Assembly: GCA_963693085.1 (NCBI GenBank)
Contig: OY856411.1
Span: 1,351,781,550 to 1,351,845,549 of the forward strand
From: Alisma plantago-aquatica
Lineage: Eukaryota > Streptophyta > Magnoliopsida > Alismatales > Alismataceae
Reading direction: 5' to 3'
Length of the DNA: 64,000 nt
Part shown: positions 11,654-24,357 of the stretch, in pieces
How positions within the stretch are numbered: position 1 is the first letter of the stretch
Layout of the letters: every line of letters starts with the position of its first letter
Position numbers and translations under genes: made by a program
Notes under the pieces: generated by a model
Databases searched by the model: none
The model's input: only the letters and a program-made list of their open reading frames with translations
What the model was told of the DNA's origin: nothing

Positions 11654-12048
11654 GTCTCCCACTTGGTCCATATGACAATTCTTTAATGGTGCTATATAGG
11701 AAAAACATAAGGCGCGCATAAATGCTGAAATAATATGCATAACGGGTTACTTGTATTACATTGGTTAATGTGAATTATTGATGAGAGTCATAGCGGTTCT
11801 ACATTAATTAAAGAACATAGTTCCTTCCATGTACCACTGACCAACAATCACATTAAACAATTCTGTATAGCGAAGCAATCATAAATGTCCCCTTAATGTC
11901 TTGAAAAGACTATTTCTGTTATCATATATTGCAATAATATGTACATGATCAAATCATACTATGAAACAAAAAAATTCATAAGTTCCAATAATGAGTACTC
12001 AAATAATGTCATTACAAAAGCACATAACAATCCACAAATAAAGAAAAG

Positions 12049-15000
12049 CTAATGGTTATCCTCAAGACCCATGGTTTCTGCATGCTGCTTAAATGTCTTG
12101 GGAGGTAACCCTTTAGTAAATGGATCTGCTATATTTGAACACGTACTAATGTGCTCAATTGACACCCTCTTCTCCCGAATTTCTTCTTTAACTGATAGAT
12201 ATTTCATCTCCATGTGCTTTATGCCTTTAGAATACCTATCATTCTTCGAAAAGAAAACTGCTGCGGCGTTATCACAGTGAATTTTCAGCGGCCTAGCAAT
12301 AGAATCCATGACTCTAAGCCCTGAAATGAAATTCCGCAGCCATAAAGCTTGAACTGTAGCCTCAAAGCATGCTACAAATTCAGCCTCCATGGTGGATGAT
12401 GCAATAATGATTTGTTTGGCGCTCTTCCAGGAAATAGCACCTCCAGCTAATACAAACACATAACCAAAAGTGCTTTTCCGAGTATCCACGCATCCTCCAA
12501 AATCTGAATCTGTGTAACCAATCACTTCAAGGTGATCACTATGTCTGAATGTGAGCATTTGTTTCTTCGTTCCCTGTAAGTACCTCAACACTTTCTTTGC
12601 CGCTTTCCAATGATCAATGCCTGGATTGCTTTGATAACGGCCCAACATACCAACTGCAAAACTGATATCAGGTCTAGTGCAAATCTGTGTATACATCAAA
12701 CTTCCTACAAGAGAAGCATAAGGAATATCTTTCATTCGATCACGTTCTAATTCAGTTTGAGGACATTGACTTAAGCTGAACTTATCCCCTTTCTGAATTG
12801 GAACAACATTAGAATCACATGACGCCATATTAAATCTTTCCAAAACTTTTTTGATATAAGCATTTTGAGACAATCCTAAAATCCTACGTGACCTGTCACG
12901 GAATATTTCTATTCCTATCACATAAGAAGCCTCTCCCATATCTTTCATTTCAAAGTTTTGAGAAAGAAAATCTTTGGTTTCACGTAATAAACCAAGATCG
13001 CTGCTGGCAATAAGAATATCATCAACATATAGAACTAAAAATGCAAACTTACTCCCACTGATCTTTAGGTATATACATTGATCAACAATGTTTTCCGTAA
13101 ACCCAAAGGCCGTAATGGTATTGTGAAACTTAATATACCATTGACGTGAAGCTTGCTTTAATCCATATATTGATTTCTTTAATAAACAGACCATGTTTTC
13201 CTTTCCATCTATAATGAAGCCTTCTGGCTGAGCCATGTAGACTTCTTCCTCTAAACTCCCATTTAGAAAAGCCGTTTTCACATCCATCTGATGTAACTCT
13301 AAGTCAAAATGAGCTACTAAAGCCATAATGATTCGTAAAGAATCCTTTTTAGAAACTGGAGAAAATGTTTCATTATAATCAATGCCTTCTTTTTGATTAA
13401 AACCTTTGGCTACAAGTCTGGCTTTATGTCGTTCGATTTTACCAAGAGAGTCACGTTTGGTCTTAAAGACCCACTTGCACCCGACTCTCTTATACCCTTC
13501 AGGTAAATCGGCCAACTCCCAAACTTTGTTTGCAGCCATGGAGTTTATTTCATCACACATGGCATTAATCCATTTTTCAGAATCTTCAGATTTTATGGCT
13601 TGTGAATACGTAACCGGATCTTTATCCATCCCCATATTAAATTCACATTCTTGTAAATACAGCAAATAATCATCCGAAATGGCTGATTTCCTGCTTCTTG
13701 TAGATCTCCTTAATTCTACTGCAGGTGTTGCATTTACATTCGGTTCAATGACGTTATCAGGTACATTATGGAGTGCATGATCATTGACATTTTGTTCTAC
13801 ATTGTTGATTGGATCAACATCATTAGGTGGAACGGTGTCAGTCGAGATTGAGGGCAAGGGGATTGGTATAGGTACCCTTATTTCTCTAATGATTACTTCT
13901 CTAACTTTATCACTCCCACTGATTTCGCCATTCTCAATGAATTTAGCATTACCGGTTTCTACAATTCTAGTAGTATGATTAGGACAGTAAAATCTAAACC
14001 CCTTTGATCTTTCAGGATACCCAATGAAAAAACCGCTAATGGTTTTTGGATCGAGTTTCTTCTCATGTGGATTATAAATGCGTGCCTCTGCTGGACATCC
14101 CCATATATGTAAATGGCGTAAGCTGGGTTTCCATCCCTTCCACATCTCGAAAGGTGTCTTAGGGACAGCTTTACAGGGAACCCGATTTAAGATATACACA
14201 ACAGTCATAAGGGCATGCATCCACAAAGATATGGGCAGATTAGAAAAACACATCATACTCCTAACCATTTCTAGAAGTGTACGATTACGTCTCTCAGCTA
14301 CACCGTTCATCCACGGGGAACCGGGCATTGTGTATTGAGGGACAATTCCTAATTTTTCTAAGAGTTTAGCAAAAGGACCAGGACGTTGTCCTGATTCATC
14401 ATATTTTCCATAAAATTCACCACCTCTATCAGACCTAATGATTTTCACCTTTTTACCTAATTGCCTCTCAACTTCAGTAATGTAAATTTGAACAGCATTC
14501 ACAGATTGAGATTTATCATGCAAAAGGTAAAGATAACAATAACGTGAATAATCATCTATAAAGGTAATAAAATATTTTTCTCCACCAAAAGATGGAACAT
14601 CGAAAGGTCCGCATATGTTTGTGTGTATGATTTCGAGTAGTTCAGTGCTTCTTGTGGCTCCTTTCTTGGTCTGTTTGGTTTGCTTACCCTTAATGCAATC
14701 CACACAAACACCAAAATCAGTAAAATCAAGACTCGGAAGAATCTCATCTTTTACTAAACGACTAACTCTTTCTCTGGATATATGACCCAATCTTTTATGC
14801 CACAAAAATGCAGAACTTTCACTCGACCTACTTCGTTTCAAACCCACTTTAGGATGCAAGGTAACAAGAAGCGATTCAGAAAATGTATCATCAAGAAAAA
14901 TTTGATATAAGCCATTAATCAAAATTCCTGAACCAAACAAACAGTTTTCCTTAAACAAACTGAAACGTCCACCACCAATTTCTAATGAAAAACCATCATT

Positions 15001-16134
15001 ATCAAGTTTAGAAATGGAAATTAAATTCCTAGAAATGGAAGGTACATAAAGAGTTTGCTCCAGATCTAAATAAAAACCAGAGTCTAATACTAAACGAAAA
15101 GTGCCAATGGCTTCTACTGGAGCTTTCACTCTATTTCCCATGTAAAGATAGGCTTCATTTGGACTTAAGTTCCGGGTTGTAAGGAATCCCTGCATCGAGT
15201 TTGAAACATGAACATTAGAGCCAGAATCAATCCACCAAGTATTACAAGGTGCTTCTACAAAGTTTGATTCGAAACTACATACAAAAGCCAAAGGCTTACC
15301 TTTCTTTTCGAACCATTCTCTGCGCTTTATGCAATCTTTCTGAATGTGTCCAGGCTTCTTACAGAAGTGGCAATTATCATTCTTCCTTGCTTTCTTAGGT
15401 GCAGATTGGCCTGACTGATTGGATGGACTAGTCTTAATGCCCTTCCAATTTTTCTTACCGACTTTGTTCTTCCCGTACCCATTACCATGCATGTAATTTG
15501 CCTGAGCAACATGACCATTCTGCTGCTTAATTCGAGCCTCTTCCTGAACCAGTTTATTGGTCAGTTGATTCACATTCCACGTATCCTTAATCGTGTTATA
15601 GTGAATCTGAAAAGGACCATACTGGGGAGGCAGCGAGTTTAGGATGAATTGGACTAGGAACGAATCCGCAACAGTCATGCCCAATTTACCTAATTTTGCA
15701 GCCAGATTAGTCATATCAAGTACATGTTTCTGCATAGTTTTGGTACCATCATAACGGGCAGTCGTTAGTTCAGCCATAAGTTTTCCAGCAATTGCTTTAT
15801 CAGCAACCTTAAAGCGTTCAGTGAGTATTCTTAAGTATTCCTTAGCAGTCAGATCTTCACTTTCAGAAATAGAAGACTTGATATTGCTAGCAGTGGTTAA
15901 GCGCATGAATTTCAAGCAAAGTTTATTAGCTCTAGTCCATGCATTAAAAGTTTTGATCTCACTTTCTGTTGAGGTAGTAGTAATATCTGCAGGCTTGTCT
16001 ACTGTAAGTCCTGAGTCAATCTCAAGTACACCCAAGTAAAATTCAACATGTTCTTTCCACTCGGTGTAATTAGTCCCATCTAGTTCGGGAACAGAGTTGA
16101 CAAAAGAATTAAGACTAGCGGGTTGATGAACTGC
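12049..16134 (-). pseudogene. Copia A gag-pol polyprotein, open over its length but without an in-frame ATG
   Basis: Read from the TTG codon at 16035 (residue 1), the domains in Copia order are: GAG; zinc knuckle CHFCKKPGHIQKDC (222-235); protease WWIDSGSN (Asp 270); pre-integrase HKRLGH (413-418) with Cys 444/447; integrase; RT with YVDD (1003-1006); RNase H with TDSD (about 1174); and a last NIADPFTKGLP block. The frame continues upstream to codon 16134 with a conserved TEWKEHVEFYL stretch, but no ATG lies in frame. An ATG at 16136 is out of phase, as if one base was lost. The first integrase catalytic position reads Asn (IHTNICGPF, residue 473) instead of Asp; Asp 536 and Glu 581 are present. 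It is therefore probably non-autonomous despite the clean frame. Confidence 0.9.
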
Positions 16135-16435
16135 ATTATAGAAACATGTTCACGATAATTAATCTTTGAGGTGTAAACACATATAGACAAACATGACTAA
16201 GGTTTATGCATAAACGAGTGATTTAAACTAATAATCAAAGCAAGTATGGTATCTGTGGATATCCTATACCGACTTAATTACAAAAAATAAAGCAACTCCA
16301 TAATAGTTATTTTACTTTTAATGCATTGACTACCTGTGGGTAATACATAATGCTAGTAAATAACCAACAATAAGTTTACTTAGTCGATATTCATTGCATT
16401 CTATGAGTCCACTGTGGTGAACTTCAAACAGTTAT

Positions 16436-17843
16436 TGAAAACCTCTAGAGGGGGGGTGAATAGAGTTTTATGATAATTTAAAACAATTTAAACTCAAACA
16501 ACCAAAGTAAAAGATTGAGAAGAGGAACACAGGTGTTTAGAGTGGTTCCACCTTAGCAAATACTAAGGAGTCAGTCCACTACCCGGTTGCTTACCCAACC
16601 GGGATTTTGAAAGTATTGAATTTTATTACCTTTCAAGGATGTTACATAAAATTACAACACTCTCTAAACACCCTTTGGACAGCCTTCACCTAGAAGTAAT
16701 CTTGCCAACCTTGAAGCAGCCTTCCTTGGAGTAACTTCAAGCTCCCCCTTGAAGTAGCCTCCCTCCCGAAGTAGCTTCCCGTCAAGATAGCCTTCTGAAG
16801 TAGTCCAAAGTCCTCCTCTTCACACGAAGAGCTTCACCCTCTTCCTATATGCAGCCTCCTCCCTGGAGTAGCAACGAAGAGTACAAATATTACAAGGAAC
16901 AAGAAAGAAAATAGGAAAGTACAACTTATCCTTTTAAGCTCAAGGCTTGAATTGCCTATATCAAGCGTATGGATTTTCCTAGCCAAGGTAATAGACTTGT
17001 GGATGCTAGGGTTAGGAAAATCTAGCCTATAGGACGAGCTTGAGCTAGATGGAATATGGCCAAGTGATCACAGTGCTCAATTGCTTGTAAAAGATTGCTC
17101 AAGAGTGCTTAGAAAGAATTCTCAAGTGTAGCAAGGTGAATTCTAGTGTCCTATAGCTTGTCCTATTTATAGGGATAGCCTAAGTATGCTTAAGGACCTT
17201 CTAGATAGTTTCTAGGGGGTTCCAAGTGCTCAATTAGCCGTTAGGAATAGATTGGTCGTTTTTACAACGGCTAATTGCTTTAACTCTGCAGATTCTGTCA
17301 GAGACCGTCTCGGTCGACAGATGGTCGACCGAGACACCCACTCGGTCGAGCTTTCCTCGACCGACAGGCTCTCTGAGTGCAACGTTCACTTCCAACTGCC
17401 AACTAACTCATTTGCTAAGTCTAACGGCTACTTTAGGTCAATTCTCGGTCGAGAAGGTTGTCGACCGAGAGTGTCTCGGTCGAGGAGTGTGTCGACCGAG
17501 ATTGACTCTGTTTCAATCTATCAATTAAGATACTAAGTGTGTACATGAGTGTGCATAATGTGATCCTATTAGAAGGGATGACTTGTCTAACTATGGTGTG
17601 TAGCTAGGGAAGATCCATTGCTTGATTTACATGCAATCTAGGTACTTGTACATTATATAACTGTACAAGTTTTTACAATAGTGATTACATTGCATGAAAA
17701 TAAAACTATAAACTTATGATCTCCCGAGTTGCTTCGTCATCCACCATAATCCTGCACACTCAAGTAGCTCGTTAGATAAATAAGAATGAAATGTTTGTCA
17801 TAATCAAAACAAAGGGATTTTATAGATGTCCATTTAGCCAACA
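16436..17843 (-). repeat. TR-GAG LTR, copy 1 (3'-most)
   Basis: 1408 bp, TG...CA. The minus-strand CTATAAATAG promoter box is near 17163-17173. It contains the hairpin cluster of TCGGTCGA/TCGACCGA motifs at 17309-17503 and an ACCTCTAGAGGGGGGGTGAA end motif. The PPT (AAAAAGGGGGAGAT on minus) lies at 17844-17857. Confidence 0.93.
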
Positions 17844-19385
17844 ATCTCCCCCTTTTTGAAGATGACAAACATTTCCAAAATATGAATAAAGGAAATATAA
17901 AACATATAAATGCCATACCTTTAGATTGCCGTTTGGAACTGTTCCTCTTATTTATAAAATGTGTGCTTAGTATCCCCAGTGAATTATGGAACATGAAATC
18001 CAGTTCATTTGGGAATATAGCAACTTTCAATGTAAAGCCAAGAGTATATTTATGAAACTCATTGATTGAGTTTGTCATAAGTATTAAGTTATAGTTTTAT
18101 ATATCTCTCCCCCTTTGTCATCTCAAAAAGATAACCGTTTTATTTAAAAACTCCCCCTTTATTAGATATCCCATCAAAAATGAACGAAAAAGATGTCCAT
18201 TGAATAGCCAAAATGTAAGGCAATTGCTAAGATGCAACAATTTGCAAATTACCAATTGAAACGTTCATATAAATATTGATACAAACCATAAAAGCATAAG
18301 TAGTCGTTTTTAAGAGCCGCAGATATCAAAGAAAACATCCTCCTTAAATTTGTATTTTGCTCCCCCTTAAATGGATATTCCTTTAAGAATATTGATTTTA
18401 TGCTTGTCTAATTTAGCCACAATATCTCTCAATCATACAAATCTTGTTTAACAATACTAAGGTCATAGCCCTTTTCAAAATAATGTTTGCACATTATTTG
18501 AAAAAATTTGTAATCATTCAGATTTGTGTTTATTGTTCATATAAAAGATTTTACAAAGATATATGCAATTATTATGTCAGTCTGAAAACAGGAACCAGGT
18601 CGGTCGACCATTGTTCGACCGACAGTGTGTATCGGTCGAGCACTCATCGACCGACAGTTTGTCTGAGACTGAGTCTGTTTAGATTTTATCGGTCGAGTGA
18701 GACGGGCTGACCGAGTGGTTCTCGGTCGAGCACTCGTCGACCGACTAACTTTCTGAGTTCAATTGTTTTTGCTGAATCTTAATACAAATCATAGAACAAT
18801 TTTTGTAGAGCATATGTATATTCCAAGGGAGTAATAATATTTAAGGCTTCTGATTACCACAAATGATTTGACGTTTTAATTTAAAAATATGCTAAGATAA
18901 AGTTCAATAAAATAATGTTCAAATAAACAGTTTTTATCAAAGTTTATTTTAGGTCGCCCTTGATTACGACCATAGTGCCCCTTGGTCAAATTTTAATTTA
19001 ACCAAGAGGCATATTTTGCAGGTTTCCAGTATGAATCATTTATATGCGAAATATAAGTTCTGCAGATAGCTTGAGACTCATTAAGGTGTACTAATTATGA
19101 GAGCTAAATAAGGACATCAAATATGGTGAAGCATATTCAAGAATAATAACCATTTATGAATTTAAGATTTCTTTGGAGAGACTAAAATGTAAAAGCATAA
19201 AAAGAATTTGTTTGAAACATTTTATTCATTGCAAGAATTTCTGAAAAGAATGATTAAATAAAATCTTTCAAGAATAATTTTCACATATAATGCAAAGATT
19301 TGTTATCCCTAAATGTTAAGTTGAGAAAGACATAAGAATATACAAATTAAGGTCTATGGTCATATCTCAACTTAGTCGAACCTAT
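17844..19385 (-). other. Noncoding internal region of TR-GAG unit (left) with multiple PPT-like tracts
   Basis: About 1.5 kb without a credible gene. It holds four CTCCCCCTT tracts (about 17845, 18109, 18151 and 18360), i.e. polypurine on the element's strand, which resembles the repeated PPTs of SIRE elements. It also carries a second TCGGTCGA/TCGACCGA hairpin cluster (18600-18747). The identical region of the right unit is 21805-23346. Confidence 0.65.
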
Positions 19386-20309
19386 TTAATTTGGGGTTTT
19401 TGGAACCCATACCATCTCGACATTCTTTTTCTTGTATGGGCACGAGAAAGAATAATGTCCAAGGCGTGAGCAATAATGACAACAAATTGTATCAACCTCA
19501 AGCCTTTTTCTATGGTTTTGATTTAGGTTATCCTTGGGTATATACATTTTTGTGCCTTTAGGTATATAAGCAAATTGACTCGCTTGTGTCCTTCTAGTTT
19601 GATGGGATTTCTCTTTAGGCTTATAACCTAGTCCTCTTCTTCCTATTTGATGATAGGAATTTTCTAGTATATTATCAAGGATTCCATTGTTGCTTAACTT
19701 GCTAACTTGTTGTTGCAACTTAACGATCTCATCCATTCTTTTCTTGATATCTAACTTTGCTTGATCTAGATTGGATGATAACATATTTCTTTCTTTCACT
19801 ATATTGTCATAATCTACATGGGTGCACAATATAGGTTGTTTTTTAATATCATTTAATTTTGCAAGTAATTCAGTCTTTTCTTGACATAGAAGATCATAGT
19901 TAGTCTCTAGAGTGAAAATTTTCACTTCACTATTACTCAGAGATGATTTCAAAGTACGATTGTCAGTCATAATGCTATCTTTTTCAAAACCAAGAGTATT
20001 CAATTTAGCATATAAATCATCATTTTCGGATGTAAGTTCAAGAAGTCTAGCATTTAGATCATCATTTTCTTTATTTGATTTCTTTAATTTCTTTTTGTAT
20101 TCAACATATTTGTTATGTGTTTCTTCGATAATAGCAACTAACTCCTCCTTGGGTAAATCAAGCAAACTTACCTCTTGTTCTTCTTCCTTACTTATTGTAG
20201 CAACGAAGCATTCTTTATGTGCATCTCTTTTCTTTGACCTCCATGGACATTTAGACGTAGAGTGCTTTGTTCCCAAGCACCAATTGCAACTTGTCGAACT
20301 TTGGTCCAT
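19386..20309 (-). CDS. GAG-like protein with two CCHC zinc knuckles flanking a coiled coil (left unit)
   Basis: 307 residues, starting at a true ATG. It has two zinc knuckles with exact C-X2-C-X4-H-X4-C spacing: one at the very N-terminus (Cys8, Cys11, His16, Cys21) and one near the C-terminus (Cys277, Cys280, His285, Cys290). Between them lies a long Lys/Glu/Leu/Asn-rich coiled-coil-like stretch (about residues 45-205), including FVATISKEEEQEVSLLDLPK, a signature I associate with SIRE/Maximus Copia gag. The N-terminal capsid-like part of a full SIRE gag is missing. The frame remains open upstream for about 20 codons (IKGGGDYNHKK) to a stop just after the PBS. A structural packaging role is inferred. 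No pol is present. Confidence 0.75.
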   Translation of the reverse strand: MDQSSTSCNWCLGTKHSTSKCPWRSKKRDAHKECFVATISKEEEQEVSLLDLPKEELVAIIEETHNKYVEYKKKLKKSNKENDDLNARLLELTSENDDLYAKLNTLGFEKDSIMTDNRTLKSSLSNSEVKIFTLETNYDLLCQEKTELLAKLNDIKKQPILCTHVDYDNIVKERNMLSSNLDQAKLDIKKRMDEIVKLQQQVSKLSNNGILDNILENSYHQIGRRGLGYKPKEKSHQTRRTQASQFAYIPKGTKMYIPKDNLNQNHRKRLEVDTICCHYCSRLGHYSFSCPYKKKNVEMVWVPKTPN

Positions 20310-20382
20310 GCTCCTTTTCTTGTGGTTGTAGTCACCTCCTCCCTTTATTTCTTCAAGACCTTGTTAGGGCTCCTTGAAGCCT

Positions 20383-20394
20383 GCTCTGATACCA
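20383..20394 (-). other. Primer-binding site, TR-GAG left unit
   Basis: The minus strand reads TGGTATCAGAGC, fully complementary to the 3' end of initiator-Met tRNA, two bases from the LTR. Confidence 0.9.
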
Positions 20395-20396
20395 AT

Positions 20397-21804
20397 TGAA
20401 AACCTCTAGAGGGGGGGTGAATAGAGTTTTATGATAATTTAAAACAATTTAAACTCAAACAACCAAAGTAAAAGATTGAGAAGAGGAACACAGGTGTTTA
20501 GAGTGGTTCCACCTTAGCAAATACTAAGGAGTCAGTCCACTACCCGGTTGCTTACCCAACCGGGATTTTGAAAGTATTGAATTTTATTACCTTTCAAGGA
20601 TGTTACATAAAATTACAACACTCTCTAAACACCCTTTGGACAGCCTTCACCTAGAAGTAATCTTGCCAACCTTGAAGCAGCCTTCCTTGGAGTAACTTCA
20701 AGCTCCCCCTTGAAGTAGCCTCCCTCCCGAAGTAGCTTCCCGTCAAGATAGCCTTCTGAAGTAGTCCAAAGTCCTCCTCTTCACACGAAGAGCTTCACCC
20801 TCTTCCTATATGCAGCCTCCTCCCTGGAGTAGCAACGAAGAGTACAAATATTACAAGGAACAAGAAAGAAAATAGGAAAGTACAACTTATCCTTTTAAGC
20901 TCAAGGCTTGAATTGCCTATATCAAGCGTATGGATTTTCCTAGCCAAGGTAATAGACTTGTGGATGCTAGGGTTAGGAAAATCTAGCCTATAGGACGAGC
21001 TTGAGCTAGATGGAATATGGCCAAGTGATCACAGTGCTCAATTGCTTGTAAAAGATTGCTCAAGAGTGCTTAGAAAGAATTCTCAAGTGTAGCAAGGTGA
21101 ATTCTAGTGTCCTATAGCTTGTCCTATTTATAGGGATAGCCTAAGTATGCTTAAGGACCTTCTAGATAGTTTCTAGGGGGTTCCAAGTGCTCAATTAGCC
21201 GTTAGGAATAGATTGGTCGTTTTTACAACGGCTAATTGCTTTAACTCTGCAGATTCTGTCAGAGACCGTCTCGGTCGACAGATGGTCGACCGAGACACCC
21301 ACTCGGTCGAGCTTTCCTCGACCGACAGGCTCTCTGAGTGCAACGTTCACTTCCAACTGCCAACTAACTCATTTGCTAAGTCTAACGGCTACTTTAGGTC
21401 AATTCTCGGTCGAGAAGGTTGTCGACCGAGAGTGTCTCGGTCGAGGAGTGTGTCGACCGAGATTGACTCTGTTTCAATCTATCAATTAAGATACTAAGTG
21501 TGTACATGAGTGTGCATAATGTGATCCTATTAGAAGGGATGACTTGTCTAACTATGGTGTGTAGCTAGGGAAGATCCATTGCTTGATTTACATGCAATCT
21601 AGGTACTTGTACATTATATAACTGTACAAGTTTTTACAATAGTGATTACATTGCATGAAAATAAAACTATAAACTTATGATCTCCCGAGTTGCTTCGTCA
21701 TCCACCATAATCCTGCACACTCAAGTAGCTCGTTAGATAAATAAGAATGAAATGTTTGTCATAATCAAAACAAAGGGATTTTATAGATGTCCATTTAGCC
21801 AACA
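20397..21804 (-). repeat. TR-GAG LTR, middle copy
   Basis: Same 1408-bp sequence as the copy 3961 bases to the left. It serves as the 5' LTR of the left unit and the 3' LTR of the right unit. The TATA box is at about 21124-21134. Confidence 0.93.
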
Positions 21805-23346
21805 ATCTCCCCCTTTTTGAAGATGACAAACATTTCCAAAATATGAATAAAGGAAATATAAAACATATAAATGCCATACCTTTAGATTGCCGTTTGGAAC
21901 TGTTCCTCTTATTTATAAAATGTGTGCTTAGTATCCCCAGTGAATTATGGAACATGAAATCCAGTTCATTTGGGAATATAGCAACTTTCAATGTAAAGCC
22001 AAGAGTATATTTATGAAACTCATTGATTGAGTTTGTCATAAGTATTAAGTTATAGTTTTATATATCTCTCCCCCTTTGTCATCTCAAAAAGATAACCGTT
22101 TTATTTAAAAACTCCCCCTTTATTAGATATCCCATCAAAAATGAACGAAAAAGATGTCCATTGAATAGCCAAAATGTAAGGCAATTGCTAAGATGCAACA
22201 ATTTGCAAATTACCAATTGAAACGTTCATATAAATATTGATACAAACCATAAAAGCATAAGTAGTCGTTTTTAAGAGCCGCAGATATCAAAGAAAACATC
22301 CTCCTTAAATTTGTATTTTGCTCCCCCTTAAATGGATATTCCTTTAAGAATATTGATTTTATGCTTGTCTAATTTAGCCACAATATCTCTCAATCATACA
22401 AATCTTGTTTAACAATACTAAGGTCATAGCCCTTTTCAAAATAATGTTTGCACATTATTTGAAAAAATTTGTAATCATTCAGATTTGTGTTTATTGTTCA
22501 TATAAAAGATTTTACAAAGATATATGCAATTATTATGTCAGTCTGAAAACAGGAACCAGGTCGGTCGACCATTGTTCGACCGACAGTGTGTATCGGTCGA
22601 GCACTCATCGACCGACAGTTTGTCTGAGACTGAGTCTGTTTAGATTTTATCGGTCGAGTGAGACGGGCTGACCGAGTGGTTCTCGGTCGAGCACTCGTCG
22701 ACCGACTAACTTTCTGAGTTCAATTGTTTTTGCTGAATCTTAATACAAATCATAGAACAATTTTTGTAGAGCATATGTATATTCCAAGGGAGTAATAATA
22801 TTTAAGGCTTCTGATTACCACAAATGATTTGACGTTTTAATTTAAAAATATGCTAAGATAAAGTTCAATAAAATAATGTTCAAATAAACAGTTTTTATCA
22901 AAGTTTATTTTAGGTCGCCCTTGATTACGACCATAGTGCCCCTTGGTCAAATTTTAATTTAACCAAGAGGCATATTTTGCAGGTTTCCAGTATGAATCAT
23001 TTATATGCGAAATATAAGTTCTGCAGATAGCTTGAGACTCATTAAGGTGTACTAATTATGAGAGCTAAATAAGGACATCAAATATGGTGAAGCATATTCA
23101 AGAATAATAACCATTTATGAATTTAAGATTTCTTTGGAGAGACTAAAATGTAAAAGCATAAAAAGAATTTGTTTGAAACATTTTATTCATTGCAAGAATT
23201 TCTGAAAAGAATGATTAAATAAAATCTTTCAAGAATAATTTTCACATATAATGCAAAGATTTGTTATCCCTAAATGTTAAGTTGAGAAAGACATAAGAAT
23301 ATACAAATTAAGGTCTATGGTCATATCTCAACTTAGTCGAACCTAT

Positions 23347-24270
23347 TTAATTTGGGGTTTTTGGAACCCATACCATCTCGACATTCTTTTTCTTGTATGG
23401 GCACGAGAAAGAATAATGTCCAAGGCGTGAGCAATAATGACAACAAATTGTATCAACCTCAAGCCTTTTTCTATGGTTTTGATTTAGGTTATCCTTGGGT
23501 ATATACATTTTTGTGCCTTTAGGTATATAAGCAAATTGACTCGCTTGTGTCCTTCTAGTTTGATGGGATTTCTCTTTAGGCTTATAACCTAGTCCTCTTC
23601 TTCCTATTTGATGATAGGAATTTTCTAGTATATTATCAAGGATTCCATTGTTGCTTAACTTGCTAACTTGTTGTTGCAACTTAACGATCTCATCCATTCT
23701 TTTCTTGATATCTAACTTTGCTTGATCTAGATTGGATGATAACATATTTCTTTCTTTCACTATATTGTCATAATCTACATGGGTGCACAATATAGGTTGT
23801 TTTTGAATATCATTTAATTTTGCAAGTAATTCAGTCTTTTCTTGACATAGAAGATCATAGTTAGTCTCTAGAGTGAAAATTTTCACTTCACTATTACTCA
23901 GAGATGATTTCAAAGTACGATTGTCAGTCATAATGCTATCTTTTTCAAAACCAAGAGTATTCAATTTAGCATATAAATCATCATTTTCGGATGTAAGTTC
24001 AAGAAGTCTAGCATTTAGATCATCATTTTCTTTATTTGATTTCTTTAATTTCTTTTTGTATTCAACATATTTGTTATGTGTTTCTTCGATAATAGCAACT
24101 AACTCCTCCTTGGGTAAATCAAGCAAACTTACCTCTTGTTCTTCTTCCTTACTTATTGTAGCAACGAAGCATTCTTTATGTGCATCTCTTTTCTTTGACC
24201 TCCATGGACATTTAGACGTAGAGTGCTTTGTTCCCAAGCACCAATTGCAACTTGTCGAACTTTGGTCCAT
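23347..24270 (-). CDS. GAG-like protein, right unit copy
   Basis: Identical to the 307-residue ORF in the left unit except for one residue (Gln for Lys in the NDI(K/Q)KQ segment, about codon 156). Both CCHC knuckles and the coiled coil are intact, so both copies of the array keep an open GAG frame. Confidence 0.75.
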   Translation of the reverse strand: MDQSSTSCNWCLGTKHSTSKCPWRSKKRDAHKECFVATISKEEEQEVSLLDLPKEELVAIIEETHNKYVEYKKKLKKSNKENDDLNARLLELTSENDDLYAKLNTLGFEKDSIMTDNRTLKSSLSNSEVKIFTLETNYDLLCQEKTELLAKLNDIQKQPILCTHVDYDNIVKERNMLSSNLDQAKLDIKKRMDEIVKLQQQVSKLSNNGILDNILENSYHQIGRRGLGYKPKEKSHQTRRTQASQFAYIPKGTKMYIPKDNLNQNHRKRLEVDTICCHYCSRLGHYSFSCPYKKKNVEMVWVPKTPN

Positions 24271-24343
24271 GCTCCTTTTCTTGTGGTTGTAGTCACCTCC
24301 TCCCTTTATTTCTTCAAGACCTTGTTAGGGCTCCTTGAAGCCT

Positions 24344-24355
24344 GCTCTGATACCA
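24344..24355 (-). other. Primer-binding site, TR-GAG right unit
   Basis: Same TGGTATCAGAGC as the other unit, 3961 bases away. Confidence 0.9.
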
Positions 24356-24357
24356 AT

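Noticed and set aside
17252..17536. 94-codon frame repeated at 21213 and 25174
   Set aside because: It lies inside the TR-GAG LTR and is translated from the TCGGTCGA hairpins; repeated only because the LTR is.
17737..18078. 113-codon minus-strand frame crossing the LTR/internal border
   Set aside because: Spans PPT and LTR end, so it cannot be a conserved gene of the element.
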